From: Clarkia xantiana subsp. parviflora
Taxonomy: Eukaryota > Streptophyta > Magnoliopsida > Myrtales > Onagraceae
Length of the DNA: 64,000 nucleotides
Assembly (NCBI GenBank): GCA_036873135.1
Contig: JAPTYO010000004.1
Location: forward strand, 41,821,105-41,885,104
Direction of reading: 5' to 3'
A program made the position numbers and the translations under genes. Positions 22,521 to 34,300 of this stretch are shown in pieces; positions within the stretch are counted from its first letter, which is position 1; every line of letters begins with the position of its first letter. The notes below the pieces were generated by a model, which saw only the letters and a list, made by a program, of their open reading frames with translations, was not told where the DNA came from and ran no database searches.

Positions 22521-22830
22521 TTAAGATAGTTGTATTATTTTGTGGTTATTTTGTCAATCTTGAGGACTTGTGGATTGTTGTTGTTATTTATGATTTAGTC
22601 TCTTTTCTTTTATTTCTTCTGGGCCTGTTTTGGGTGTTCCTTTTAGTTATGGACTTATTTGTAATATTGGTCAGTTTTGACCCCTTTTATAGTTTTTAGG
22701 ATTCAAGTGGAGGGAAACCAGATGTAGGAACTTTCCCTGAGAAGCTTGAAGTTCTCTCTATCAATACTTTCTAGGGTTTGAGTTCTATGGTGATTTTCTG
22801 ATCTTGCATGTTCGATTCCAGAGTTTATCA
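22519..22830 (+). repeat. 3' LTR of the copia element
   Basis: 312 bp matching 6372-6688, ending GAGTTTATCA and followed by the duplicated target GTTAC. Confidence 0.9.
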
Positions 22831-22835
22831 GTTAC

Positions 22836-22881
22836 GACGTTGTACAACGTCGTTTTGCCGCGGTGTGTAAGGGATCGTTAC
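22836..22881 (-). pseudogene. pol: Ancient Ty1/copia integrase, 46-bp middle piece
   Basis: On the minus strand this reads V-T-I-P-Y-T-P-R-Q-N-D-V-V-Q-R-R-N, clearly the copia integrase block normally T-P-Q-Q-N-G-V-V-E-R-R-N. It joins in frame to the minus-strand reading that resumes at 6371 (L-M-L-L-D-M-V). It is a sliver of host sequence left between the two large insertions. Confidence 0.8.
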
Positions 22882-23579
22882 TGTTGGATATCTGTCCAAT
22901 TCGGGTTCGTATTTACGTTTCGGACCTCGCAAACACGTCAGAACCACAAATGGATCTTACCGCGGTCACCCCGGGTCAAAACGGTCCGGATGCGCGCAGC
23001 ACCCGAACCGAGACATCCGGATTGCCATAAGGCAATCCGGACCATGTCGGATGTCGACATGGTCCGGACTGCCGACTGGCACTGCGCGCTTACCCCTAGC
23101 ACAACGCGCTTACCCCTCTTTTTACTAAGTATGAGAAGTCAGTGCGTACATAGCCAACCTCGACGTTGGTAACCGTTTCCCTTTAAACCGGCATCGAACC
23201 ACATAAAACCAGATACGGTTCTCGGGTTTCCTATAAATAGGGACCTAAACCTCCCATTTGAAAACTTAACTCGAAACTCTCCCAAGTTGGCTATTTGTGC
23301 TCTGACCTCTCTATACACACTTTCTCTCTCTAGATCGTGACTTAAGCATCGGAGAGGGCTCAACCAGTGCCACCCCCCTCTCCATGCTGGTTATTGCCCG
23401 TTTTGCAGGACCCGACATGTAGCAGATCGAGATCGGAGCCAAAGGCGAGTTCGGGGTTCGAGGATCGAGGTTCGCGGATCGGGGATCGTGACGTGCTGAC
23501 GGGAGACTGTACCTGTGTGCACATCCAACCCGTTCGCGAAGAGCAACCCGAGGTGTCCCAGGTGGAATCTACCTCAACA
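22882..23579 (+). repeat. 5' LTR of the gag-only element
   Basis: 698 bp. Two perfect hairpins stand side by side: TCCGGATTGCC with its complement (23016-23041, 4-base loop) and CCGGACCATGTCG with its complement (23037-23067, 5-base loop). The TATA box is in CCTATAAATAGGG near 23230. It differs from the 3' LTR by scattered changes and by lacking about 21-25 bp present near 57980. Confidence 0.9.
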
Positions 23580-23581
23580 CT

Positions 23582-23598
23582 TGGCTTCGTCAGTGAGA
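23582..23598 (+). other. Decayed primer-binding site of the gag-only element
   Basis: TGGCTTCGTCAGTGAGA, two bases after the LTR; 12 of 17 bases match the Tat site TGGCGCCGTCTGTGGGA, in the same position. Confidence 0.6.
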
Positions 23599-23630
23599 TT
23601 CGAGCAACAAGTCATTCCATACCGCAAGCT

Positions 23631-25552
23631 ATGACAGGCAGACGTACGAAGAAGGCAGGTGCGAGCAAGCCGAAGCCGACGAGAAGCCAACAAGGATCTT
23701 CTCACATTCTAGATACAGAATCTACCGCCTCCTCCATGTCAATTGCAAATGCGCCTTCCGCGCAGTATGGTCCCGACGTCTAGAACAAGGTACTAGTGCA
23801 CGAGTTCGAGCAAAGGACAGAAAAGAACGAAGAGTTCCCACACGGGATGCCAGCTGACGGAGTGCAGCAGCAAGCAAGAGGTGCAAGCAGCTTGCCACCA
23901 GTCACACAAGCCATGATGGATGCGCTTGAAGAGCTTATCGCATTCAGGGAGACTCTAAAGAATCAAGGATGCGCCGTATCCTCCATGCCAACAAACAGTG
24001 TGCCCTCCGCACAGCATGGCCTTGAAGTCCAGAATACGACGTACATTGCATCCCATTCGGAAAAGATGGAAAACATACATGTGATCCATGGAGACTTGAT
24101 GCTGGAGGCGAGAACTCATACGAGCAAGAAGGGTACGTTGCAAAGACAGTGCACAAGTCCCATGATGCCGACATGGAGGATGCCGTCATGAAGTATGCCG
24201 TCATGAAGTATGCCGTCATGAAGTATGCTGACATGAAGTATGCCGTCATGTAGGATGCCGCCATAAAAGATGTCATTGGTTTCTCATCAAAGTACAAATA
24301 GTACAATGTGCACCACGACGCCTTGGTCATAACCACGTAGAAGCCGACAAGAAGTCAACTTGGATCCTCCCACATGCCTGTTGCCACATCCAATGCCTTC
24401 TTCATGCCAACAAGAAGTGCGCCCTTCGCACAGTATGACCAAGGAGTCCACAATGCAAAGCACGTTACACCACCACCACCACCACCACCTCCAAACAACA
24501 GACAAACTGAGGAGACAAGAGCAATGCCCCGAGACACAAGCCATCAAGACACATCGCACCAAGGAGTAAGGGGGCAATACACGGAAGGTACCTTCCAGTA
24601 CCGACAAACAAGGCAAGGAGTTGCGCGCTCATTAAACCTGTATATGATAGCACAGCACCAAGAAGGGACATGGAGACAACCTCCAACCTCTCGCTTAAAA
24701 ATGCACAAAAAAGGTTCCTCCCCGATGACAAGCCAAGACGACGCTGACATCCGTCACAAGGAGGGATGGAGAAAACCTGTAGATGACGATGATGTCCCAA
24801 TCACGGGACTTGCAACAATAACCTTGAAGGCAATAATTGAGGAAAAGATAGACGCTTACTGGAAAAAGAGACAACAAAAACAAAAGAGTTCATTCCAGTC
24901 AAACGTCCAAAGGCTCAAAGAGACCAATCTCGCCAAATGTGTTCCATTGAACACACCGCTGTCTGTCATCTTGAAAGAGATGAAAGAGACCAAGCTGTGG
25001 AAAAAGCCCTCTAATTTCCGCAATGGCCCATTGGGAAAAGATGAAAGCAAATGGTGTGAAAATCACGAAGTGTATGGCCACGAGACGGAAAGCTGTGTTG
25101 GATTAAGGCTCCATGTAAACAGCTTCATCTTAAAAGGAGAAATGAAAAAGTATATCGACCAAATCAATAAGCATCAAAAGAAGTCTCACGTGGAGTCTTC
25201 AGGAAAATGCAAAGGAAAAGAAAAGGCGAATGATAATCCACATCTCGCGAAGCGTAGGAAAAACAATGTCATTCATGGAACCAATTGTGACGACTTTTAC
25301 AGTCCTTGGAGCACGAAGGTGGAAGAAACAAATGTCAAAATCCCGGAAAACAAGCTTCCTCGTCCACTTGAGCCAATGACTGCTTTCCTTGGCAAGAACG
25401 TTGAAAAACGGTGCAAGCACCATAAAACTGGGGGGCATAACACCAACATTTGTTCATCCCTAAGGGTAGAGATTGAAGAGCTTAACACGCTAGATGCACC
25501 GAGGAACTGTGTGGCACGTGGCAGAATCAACTTGCCGACAAGTCACCTATGA
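23631..25552 (+). pseudogene. gag: gag-like gene of the gag-only element
   Basis: Starts at ATG 23631 (M-T-G-R-R-T-K-K). A TAG at 23781 and a 15-bp repeat block near 24170 break it; the last 392 codons (24374-25552) are open. A Met/Ala/Pro/Ser/Gln segment like S-A-Q-Y-G-P-D-V is present three times (near 23755, 24005, 24420). A Pro run follows (24469-24492). Two zinc-knuckle-like motifs follow, W-C-E-N-H-E-V-Y-G-H-E-T-E-S-C (25052) and R-C-K-H-H-K-T-G-G-H-N-T-N-I-C (25409), both C-x2-H-x4-H-x4-C, with N-V-I-H-G between them. In Tat Gag there is one such motif followed by V-I-H-G-G. A TGA at 25550 ends it and no pol follows. Confidence 0.7.
24163..24275 (+). repeat. 15-bp tandem repeat inside the gag-like gene
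   Basis: About seven copies of ATGCCGTCATGAAGT with small changes. The unit length keeps frame, but each copy contains TGA in one frame. Confidence 0.85.
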
Positions 25553-28500
25553 AGACGTCAAACACATCATCAATCCCTTTATCTCCATTTTTGCATATCT
25601 ACTTTAAGTCTTCTTAGATTAAGTACAACTTATGCTTATTAGCCTTAGTACTTTTCGAAAAGAGCGATCAGTTGACGCCTTCCTGTAATCCGTTGTACGA
25701 ACTCCAAATATCTAATAAAGGTTAAATCTACTTTCGTAGGTACCTTATTGCACTATGCTCATTACTTTGGAATAAAACCAAAAGCAACGCACATATTAAT
25801 TGCATCAACAACACAAGCTATCGCACTAGGAACAACAAACGGCTTAGGCCATACAACACCCATATGTCAATTATCAACACCATGCATCGCCCTCAAAAGA
25901 CGATCTCGCCTACTTAAACAAGGTCCAGGTAACACGCGTTATTGCCAAAGGTAAACTCAGGTATAAGCTAACAATTTCACAACAACGCTACTATGAATAA
26001 AGCAGACCACTCGAGTAGGACATCTACTCAGGGTAGCCTGATTTAGTCAAAACAAAATCCAAGCTGAACGGAACAGACTAGTCGCGAATAGTCTGATCCA
26101 ATCTTATTGGCATTGCAAGCGATAGAGCCATATGAGGAGATTTATAACTCCAGTATATTCCCTAACCAATATATATCTCAAAGTATTGCGACTAATTTGA
26201 GACAGGTTATATGTACATCCAAGAGATGTCTCAATGACACACCTTATCTAGAGAACAACACTAGGAGGAGCTGTATGCAACACTCTCTGGAATTCTCTAT
26301 CTATGGACATTCTACTTAGGCATCTAAGCCAAGTAATGATCGCGTATATATCATTTGCATCATCACAACAAGTATCTAAGTCAATTATAACTCGCGACAT
26401 CTCAGCGAATATTATACTCAAACATCTGCTCTTCCTTTGGAAACAATACCAATCAACGGTCATATATACGTATGTGCATCATGCTAAGGAAGCATCGATA
26501 CGTATCGACTAAAGGATGCATACAGCAATGCATAGTCTCTCTTTGTACATACATATTCACAAACACATACAGTGGGTGGTACTTGAAAAGCTCCGTTCCC
26601 GACATGTATGCACCTGTTGCGACCACACCTATCACATCTGCACTAAGGGAAGTTTCCTGTACAACGAAGGGATCCTCGTATCATATTCCTTTACTCTATT
26701 TATTATATGAATTAGTTGAAAGGAAATTCATAACTCCATATTTTTACAAACTTGCAACTACATTGCAACTATCTGACAAAGCGCAACCCTGTTCGTAGGT
26801 ACATACTACACTATGATTACTACATTGGAATCGCGCCAAGTAGCAACCTATGCGCATAATATCTACTTCAACAATACAAGCTAAGAATTATGTTCAAGGA
26901 AGGACTTATGGCATACAACGCCGACATACCTATTATCTACACCAACAAGGAAGTTTATTTCTCCATCCAAAATGCCGTCTATCTCAAGAAGGTGCCGGCA
27001 ACACAAAGTCATCGCGCTATGTGCACAGTCAACTTATATGTCGCAATGACAACTTGCAAGTTATCTACAAAAAGGGACTTATAAAAATTCTCTACTCAAA
27101 GTGACGGCTATTCCAAAGACGTCAAATACATGCAATATCTCGGAAAAACACCAAGGCCTACTATCAAAATGACGACTATTCCAAAGGCGTCAACAACAAG
27201 CAATATCTTGGATAGACACCAAGATTTACTATCAAAAGTGACATGCTGCGACATCCTCCTTGTGAGGGCAAGCTCCGTGTTCACATCTATCAAAGTAGCA
27301 TGCTGCGACATCCTCCTTGCAAGGGCAAACCCCATGCTTACTTCTAAAAAATGGCATGCTGCGAAATCCTCTTAGAGGCAAATCCTCATGTTCATAGCCA
27401 TTCCCTGCATACAAACCAGGATGCGGCACTTAGGTGGGACTGATCACCCCATCGTGGCGGAAGTCCTCTTGTTAGACGGAAACCCCACACATCTACAAAT
27501 TATGTACATCCCTCTTAAGGGTCCATACGCCAAGAAGATACATTCCTTGATAGGATAGCTTCATGTACACTCAAACTATACATATCCTCTTAAGGATGCA
27601 GACATAAGGAAGACCTATACCTTAAGTGGGCAGGTTTCATTCAAAAACGCTAGCAGGAGCGCACCCTGTTTGAAAAACTCACCAAACTTACAAGTCGAAT
27701 CTTGTACAACGTCGCCTTAGAGTGGAACTAAGAGACGGTATAAACTTAAGTCTTGCATCGTCAAGACGACACTGGTACATGTCAAGGGCCAAGTGCCAAA
27801 TACATTACTACCTGCAATGCTACAAGTACCTAGTGTACGCATCTTTCCATGCCTTGGAATCTAACCAAGAGGGGCGCTCATAACACTCAACAATGCGCGA
27901 CATACAGTCGCAAATACGGACATCATGTTCATCATCTAAGGATATCTATCCTATCTTCCAAGTCCAAAGCATACGGACAGCATAGATAACGCAAGGTATG
28001 AAATACTACTAAGTTATCATGCATTTCTACTATGATCATGACAAGTCTATTCGACGACATCGAACATATAAAAGGTTCAGGGAACAACACCCGGCGTAAC
28101 CTAAACCACGACATGATGTACAAAGCTGAGTAAGCACAATCAAACTCAAACAGGATGCAAGTGAAATATTCCACTCAACATCTACATGCGCAGCCATGCG
28201 GCCCTTATAACACAACGTACAATCACGCCTTAAGTGTGCGAAGGGTGCCATACAATCAATGGAAGACTTAGCAAAATACCAAGCGGACAAAACAAAGACA
28301 CGGGGGCAAGAATGTACACACCCTCCATAAATCGTACATCAAGACGCCAACGTTTGTCTAGATGTCATCACGGCATAATTGCGCACTTCGCTGTCATCAA
28401 CAACCTTCGTACGAAGGATAGTCACCTTGGAATCAAGAATAACGACTTGAGCCTATCAAACAAAGATAACAGTCTCCAATGCATAAAACTAAGCACCTAA

Positions 28501-28907
28501 ATAGCAAATACTTAGAGCGAAGAACAAGATGCACGGGGGCAAAACAGACTAGCATACGCGCATAACACCTCAGATATATTACCATCAAACAAACAAGAAA
28601 GTGGGATAGACGCAAAATGGAAGATCATCAATATAATCAGTATGCTCGCTTCAAGAGACTCCTCCACCAAGATCCGGTCCTTCGACCCCGAGGGCAGATG
28701 GGCAAGTCCGTTGGCAGTAAACTAAGATCACTCGGAGTTGCTCGAAGAACGAATCTCAGAGCCGGATCGCTTTATTCTGGACCAAGTGAAAACATCGTTA
28801 GCAACGACGACGACCTCGATCCTGACTTGGACTCAGAAAGACACATTGTTTATAAACTAAGTATGAAGACGTCAAGCACAACGCGCGTGCGTCGACGCGT
28901 TGGAAAG
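25553..28907. other. Noncoding interior of the gag-only element, left part
   Basis: About 3.35 kb with no frame resembling a known protein. Two short tandem arrays lie at 27103-27240 (two copies of about 70 bp with ACTATTCCAAAGGCGTCAA) and 27235-27410 (three copies of about 62 bp with CATGCTGCGACATCCTCCTT). A 97-codon frame at 28617-28910 (starts M-E-D-H-Q-Y-N-Q) runs into the element A insertion; I do not recognise it. Confidence 0.6.
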
Positions 28908-29621
28908 TGATGGGTTCTGCTATGGCCGTTAGGCCCCTTAACGGCGAGGAAACGGCGAACAGGCCCACTGGGCCCCAAATGAAGGTCAAGATGACCCAAT
29001 AGAAGGGTCCCGACGTAGGGAGTCCCGATGATGAAAGGTCTCGACAGAGTCGGTCCCGATAGGTGAGCTGGAAGCTCCCCATGAGAAGCCTTTAAGTAGG
29101 CCCCGATGACGAATCCCTGAGAACGATTGGCCCTGTCACAATGACGAGGGGCCCCGAGCGGTGACATAACGAGATAACTCTGGAGTCCCAGATGTTAGTC
29201 GGGACTTGCCATCAGAGGTTAAGGCCGAGATACGCGGGGCGTGGCCGAGATACGCGGAGCGTAGTTGAGATACGCGGAGCGTGGCCGAGATACGCGGGGC
29301 GTGGCCGAGATAAGTGAGATCTGGCCTAGATAGGCGGGATCGTGCACGAGATACACGGGATACGGACTAACCACCCCAACGGTTCACCAGGTAACTGAGG
29401 TACCTCTCCTCCTATAAAAGGACAGAGGTCACCTCAGGTCATTTACGTTGTGTTATAAACTTTGAGATTACTGCTTGCCAGTCCATACGAGATACTCATT
29501 TAAGCATCGGAGAGGGATTCTGGGTCACCGCCCGGTCTATCCCCTCTTTGCAGGACCACGTGGAGCGAAGGAGCTAGGATCGCCGTCAAAGACCGTACCG
29601 GAGTTCCACCGTGATCCAACA
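28908..29621 (+). repeat. 5' LTR of element A
   Basis: 714 bp, TGATGGGTTCTGC...GATCCAACA. Seven copies of a 20-bp repeat (GGCCGAGATACGCGG(G/A)GCGT) lie at about 29220-29365, about 45 bp before the TATA box (CCTATAAAAGG near 29412). The 3' LTR of A has only about four copies. Confidence 0.92.
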
Positions 29622-29622
29622 T

Positions 29623-29639
29623 TGGCGCCGTCTGTGGGA
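29623..29639 (+). other. Primer-binding site of element A
   Basis: TGGCGCCGTCTGTGGGA, one base after the LTR. Confidence 0.85.
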
Positions 29640-29658
29640 AACGTAACAAAAAGCTGAT

Positions 29659-30564
29659 ATGCCTTCTAATCGTTCAATGGTGGCTGGCAAGCAAAGAAGA
29701 CAAGGACAATCTGGTGGTTCCCGTCATCCTGCTGCGACGACCTTGAATTCACCACCGGAGCATGCTGAGAATCAGAATCTCCCCGCGGAGGTCTCTCGGA
29801 CAGGGGGGCATAATGAAGCTCCTGAAGATACTGCTGCTCGACACCAGGGGAATAGGGAGCAGGTGGCTCCTCCAGCGGCGGAAGCCACGCCAATGTTTTT
29901 GGCAGCTGTGGAGGCTCTCTTGGATCGAAGAGAAGCTGCGAGGAGGCAAGAGGAGATGCCCCCGTTAGAAGAGGAAGCGCCTCCGCCACCAGAGGCTCAG
30001 AACGTGCGAGAGGCTCAGCCACGAGGCCAAGGCAGGAGTGGGGAGTCTGTTCAGCCAGAGAGATTCTTGGTTGATGGGCCAGGACCAGTGCAGCACAGGA
30101 CCATTCCCCTTAATGGTCCCATCACCCCCGATCAGGTGGTGAAGATCGTGAATATCTGCATGGGAGAGCAGAAGCCGCTGGTGTCGGAGCTGAGGGATCG
30201 ATCTACTCATCCGTTCGTTCCTCGACTCATTGATACCCTTGCCCCGCCAGGGCTGGGTATCCCCCCGATAAAGGAGTACGATGGCGAGGGAGATCCGGTT
30301 CGTCATGTCCAGAAGCACCTCATGGCGTGTCTGGGCAGAGCCCCGAGTGAAGATATTGTGTGTACACTATTCCCGAACACACTTGGCGAGAGAGCCCTAA
30401 CCTGGTTCTTCAGTATGCCCCCAGGCTATATCACTTGCTGGGCGGATATGCACGACCGCTTCATACAGCAATACCAGGGTCGGAGACGTTTGCTGAAGAG
30501 TGTGAGGTCCCTGACCCAGGTGGTACAGAGGCCCGACGAGTCGCTGGCGCATTATTACCAACGG
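29659..30564 (+). pseudogene. gag: gag of element A, first 302 codons
   Basis: ATG at 29659 (M-P-S-N-R-S-M), open to the insertion of element B at 30565, where the frame breaks after S-L-A-H-Y-Y-Q. It has a Pro/Glu/Ala-rich N-terminal third, then the conserved capsid-like part with L-I-D-T-L-A-P-P-G-L-G, V-R-H-V-Q-K-H-L-M-A-C-L-G-R and W-A-D-M-H-D-R-F-I-Q-Q-Y. It resumes at 41607 with Y-T-A-S-V-A-E-I-D. It lacks the nonsense codon present at the matching place in B. Confidence 0.9.
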
Positions 30565-31278
30565 TGATGGGTTCGATTACAGCCGTTAGGCCCATTAACA
30601 GTGAGGAAACGGCAAATAGGCCCGGTGGGTCCGGAACGAAGGCCAAGATGGCCCAAGCAAAGAATCCCGACGAAGGGAACCCGAGGATGAGAGGTCTCGA
30701 CAGAGTCGGACCTGACAAGCGAGCTGAACGCTCCCGACATAATGCCTCTGAGTAGGCCCCGATGATGAATCCCTGAGAACAATAGGCCCTGTCACGATGA
30801 CGAGGGGCCCCGAGCGGTGACACAACGAGATAACTCTGGAGTCCCCGATGTTAGTCGGGACTCGTTATCAGAGGATAAAGCCGAGGTACGCGGGGCGTGG
30901 CCGAGATACGCGGAACGTGGTTAAGATACACGGAGCGTGGCCGAGATACGCGGGGCGTGGCCGAGATAAGCGAGATCATGGCCTAGATAGGCGGGATCAC
31001 ATCCGAGATACGCGGGATACGGGCTAACCACCCCCAACGGTTCACCAGGTAACTGAGGTATCTCTTCGCCTATAAAAGGGCAATGGGTCACCTCAGATCA
31101 CTTACGTTGAAATACTTACTTGATATTACTGCTTGCCAGTCCGTACGAGATACTCATTTAAGCATCGGAGAGGGATTCTGGGTCACCGCCCGGTCTATCC
31201 CCTCTTGCAGGATTGCGTGGAGCGAAGGAGCTAGGATCGCCGTCAAAGTCCGTGCCGGAGTTCCACCGTGATCCAACA
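30565..31278 (+). repeat. 5' LTR of element B
   Basis: 714 bp, TGATGGGTTCGATT...GATCCAACA. It has the same 20-bp U3 repeat block (about 30885-31020) and CCTATAAAAGG TATA region (near 31071) as element A, but clearly diverged from the LTRs of A. Confidence 0.95.
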
Positions 31279-31279
31279 T

Positions 31280-31296
31280 TGGCGCCGTCTGTGGGA
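31280..31296 (+). other. Primer-binding site of element B
   Basis: TGGCGCCGTCTGTGGGA, identical to element A. Confidence 0.85.
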
Positions 31297-31314
31297 AACA
31301 AACAAAAAGCTGAT

Positions 31315-34300
31315 ATGCCTTCTACTCGATCGATGGCGGCTGGCAAGCAAAGAAGGCAAGGACAATCTGGTGGTTCCCGTCACCCTGCTGCAACAACTTT
31401 GAATTCACTACCAAAACAGGAGGAAAACCAGAATCATCCCGCCGCTGAGCTCTCCCAGACAGGGGGGCACAATGAAGGTCCCGAAGAGATTGCCGCTCAG
31501 CACCAGGGCAATAGAGGGCAGGAGGCTCCCCCAGCTACGGACCTGACAAGAGCCGTGGCAGAAGCCATGCCCATGTTTTTAGTAGCTGTGGAGGCTCTCT
31601 TGGATCGGAGAGAGGCTGCGAAGAGGCAGGAGGAGATGCCCCCATTGGAAGAAGCACCCCCACCAGCAGAGGTTCGGAACGTACAGGAGGCTCCGCCCCG
31701 GGGCCAGGAAAGAAGTAGGGTGTCCGTTCAGCCAGAGAGGTTCGTGATTGATGGGCCAGGGCCAGTACAGCACAGAACCATTCCCCTGAATGGTCCCATC
31801 ACCCACGACCAGGTGGTAAAGATCGTGAACATCTGCATGGGAGAGCAAAAGCCGCTGGTGTCGGAGCTGAGGGATCGATCTACTCATCCCTTCGTCCCTC
31901 GACTCATAGACACCCTAGCCCCGCCAGGGCTAGGTATCCCCACGATAAAGGAATACGATGGCGAAGGAGATCCGGTTCGACATGTCTAAAAGCACCTCAT
32001 GGCGTGTCTGGGAAGAGCCCCGAATGAAGACATAGTGTGTACACTGTTCCCGAACACACTCGGGGAAAGAGCCCTGACCTGGTTCTTTAGTCTGCCCCCA
32101 GGGTGCATTACTTGCTGGGCAGATATGCACGACCGGTTCATTCAGCAGTACCAGGGTCGTAGACGTTTGCTGAAGAGCGTGAGGTCCCTGACCCAGGTGG
32201 TACAAAGGCCCGACGAATCACTGGCACACTATTATCAGCAGTACACTGCCAGTGTGGCGGAGATTGACGAGGAAATCTCGGAGGGCGAAACCATCCGTAC
32301 ATTCATTCGGAACCTAACGGCCCCCTACGGTTCCGACCTAATGCACAGTGTAGCTGAAAAAGCTGTGTGGAATATGGAGGCACTACAGAAAAGGGTGAAT
32401 CGGCAAATCGATGTCCAGGAGTCAAAGATAGCCGCGGGAGAGTTGGAGACCCCAAAGTCGAACAAAGGGAAGCAGTCGGTTAAACCTTTCGACGATCGTA
32501 AGTCAAAGGGTAAACCCGAAAGTAGTCGGAATCGAGGCCGCCCTGATCAGAGGGACGACAGGCGTTCTTCAAGGAAGGATAAGCGGGAGGATCTCGACAT
32601 TCCTCTCAACTGCTCCATGGCGGAGGTACTGACGGTCATGGAACGACAAGGTATCTCCAGGTACCCCCCAAAGAAGGATGCAGAATTCCTGGGATCTCGC
32701 ACGGATCGCTACTGCCGATTTCACCGCGCAAATGGTCACGACACCAACCATTGTCGGGAGCTGAAGAAGGAGATCGAAAAGCTTATCCAGAAGGGGAAGC
32801 TCAAGGAGTTCGTTGGGGATAAGCGGTGTCGATCCCGCTCTCGGTCCCGATCCCGGTCCCGTTCCCGATCCCGCGATCGGTCCCCAAAGAAGAAGAGAAC
32901 CGACCCAGAGTCATCCGGTGCTCGTAAGGAGAGACGGGGCACTATCAATGTGATTCACGGAGGGTTTGCTGCTGGAGGTGATACTTCATCCTCCCGAGAG
33001 GTTTATGCCTCTAGAATCCCTACGGCGGTGGTGCTGGGTAAGAGGTCCCGATCCTGGACCCTGAAGGAAGAAATGGTGATCTCCTTTTCGTCGGAGGATC
33101 TCATAGGCGTGGAAACTCCGCACGACGACGCCTTGGTTGTAACCTTGGATGTAGAAGGGTTCGAAATGAAGCGAATTCTGATCGACGGGGGAAGCTCCTC
33201 CGATATTCTATTTATGGACGCGCTGGAGGCCATGGGAAAAACGAAGAAAGATCTGAAGGAGGCAAACTTCCCGATGGTCGGGTTCTCTGGTTCAACCTCC
33301 TATCCGCTAGGGGTAATCACCGTACCAGTGGAGTTTGGTAGTGGGTGGAAATCAGAAAGGAGGAACGTGGAGTTCGTGGTAGTTGATTCCGCGGGGACTT
33401 ACAACGCGATCATCGGGAGAACCACCATCAACCCCCTGATGGCAGTTGCCTCGACAGTGCACCAGAAGATGAAGTTCCCGACCGACCACGGAGTCGGAGA
33501 AGTCAAGGGTGATCAGGTAGCATCTCGAAAATGCTACGTTAATGCCACCCGGAGGAGGAGGCGAGAGGCCATGACTGTCCTCCAGACAGACACAGATCCT
33601 AGAGAGGAGTTTGGGCGTCCCGCCCCCGTAGAAGATCTGAAAGAAGTCGAGATCGACGGCCCCCAGAGGAAGGTGAAAATCGGGTCTGCTCTGACTGAGG
33701 AGACAGCTCAAAAATTGATTGAGTTGCTGAAGGAGTTCAAGGAGCTGTTTGCCTGGTCCCCGAGCGATATGCCAGGAATCAGCCCCGACGTGATCGTGCA
33801 CGAGCTGAAGATAGACCCCGCAATCAAACCTATCACGCAGAAAAGGCGTTCGATGGGCACAGACAAGAAGATTGCGATCCAGCAGGAGGTGGGCAGGTTG
33901 CTCGATGCTAGGTTTATTAAAGAGCTTCGATTCCAGACTTGGGTCGCTAATCCGGTACTGGTGAAGAAGACTAATGGGAAATGGCGGATGTCTGTGGATT
34001 TTCGCGACCTGAATAAAGCTTGCCCGAAGGACTGTTACCCACTCCCGAGAATCGACCAGTTGGTGGATGCCACGTCGGGACATGAGCTGTTGAGCTTTAT
34101 GGATGCGTACTCGGGCTACAACCAGATCAAGATGGCCAAGGAGGATGCTCCTCACACAACATTCTATGCAGACAGTGACATCTATCACTTCGATGTCATG
34201 CCTTTCGGGTTGATCAATGCTAGGGCAACCTATCAGCGGATGGTGAACAAGTTGTTCGGAGATATGCTGGGGGAAACCATGGAGGCTTACGTGGATGATA

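Larger units (their letters stand above)
6372..22830 (+). mobile_element. Ty1/copia element with nested insertions
   Basis: Two LTRs of about 315 bp, initiator-Met primer-binding site, gag, protease, integrase, reverse transcriptase, RNase H, polypurine tract: the Ty1/copia order. A 5-bp duplication GTTAC flanks it (6367-6371 and 22831-22835). The LTRs begin TTTGAAG / TTTTAAG where plant copia elements usually have TG, so both outer ends have changed. It is interrupted by the minus-strand gypsy element at 8673-18766 and the hAT element at 20854-21849. Without these it would be about 5.4 kb. Confidence 0.9.

Noticed and set aside
24374..25552. A free-standing host gene with zinc-finger motifs
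   Set aside because: It lies after a decayed primer site between paired LTRs, and its motifs match Tat Gag order (knuckle then V-I-H-G).
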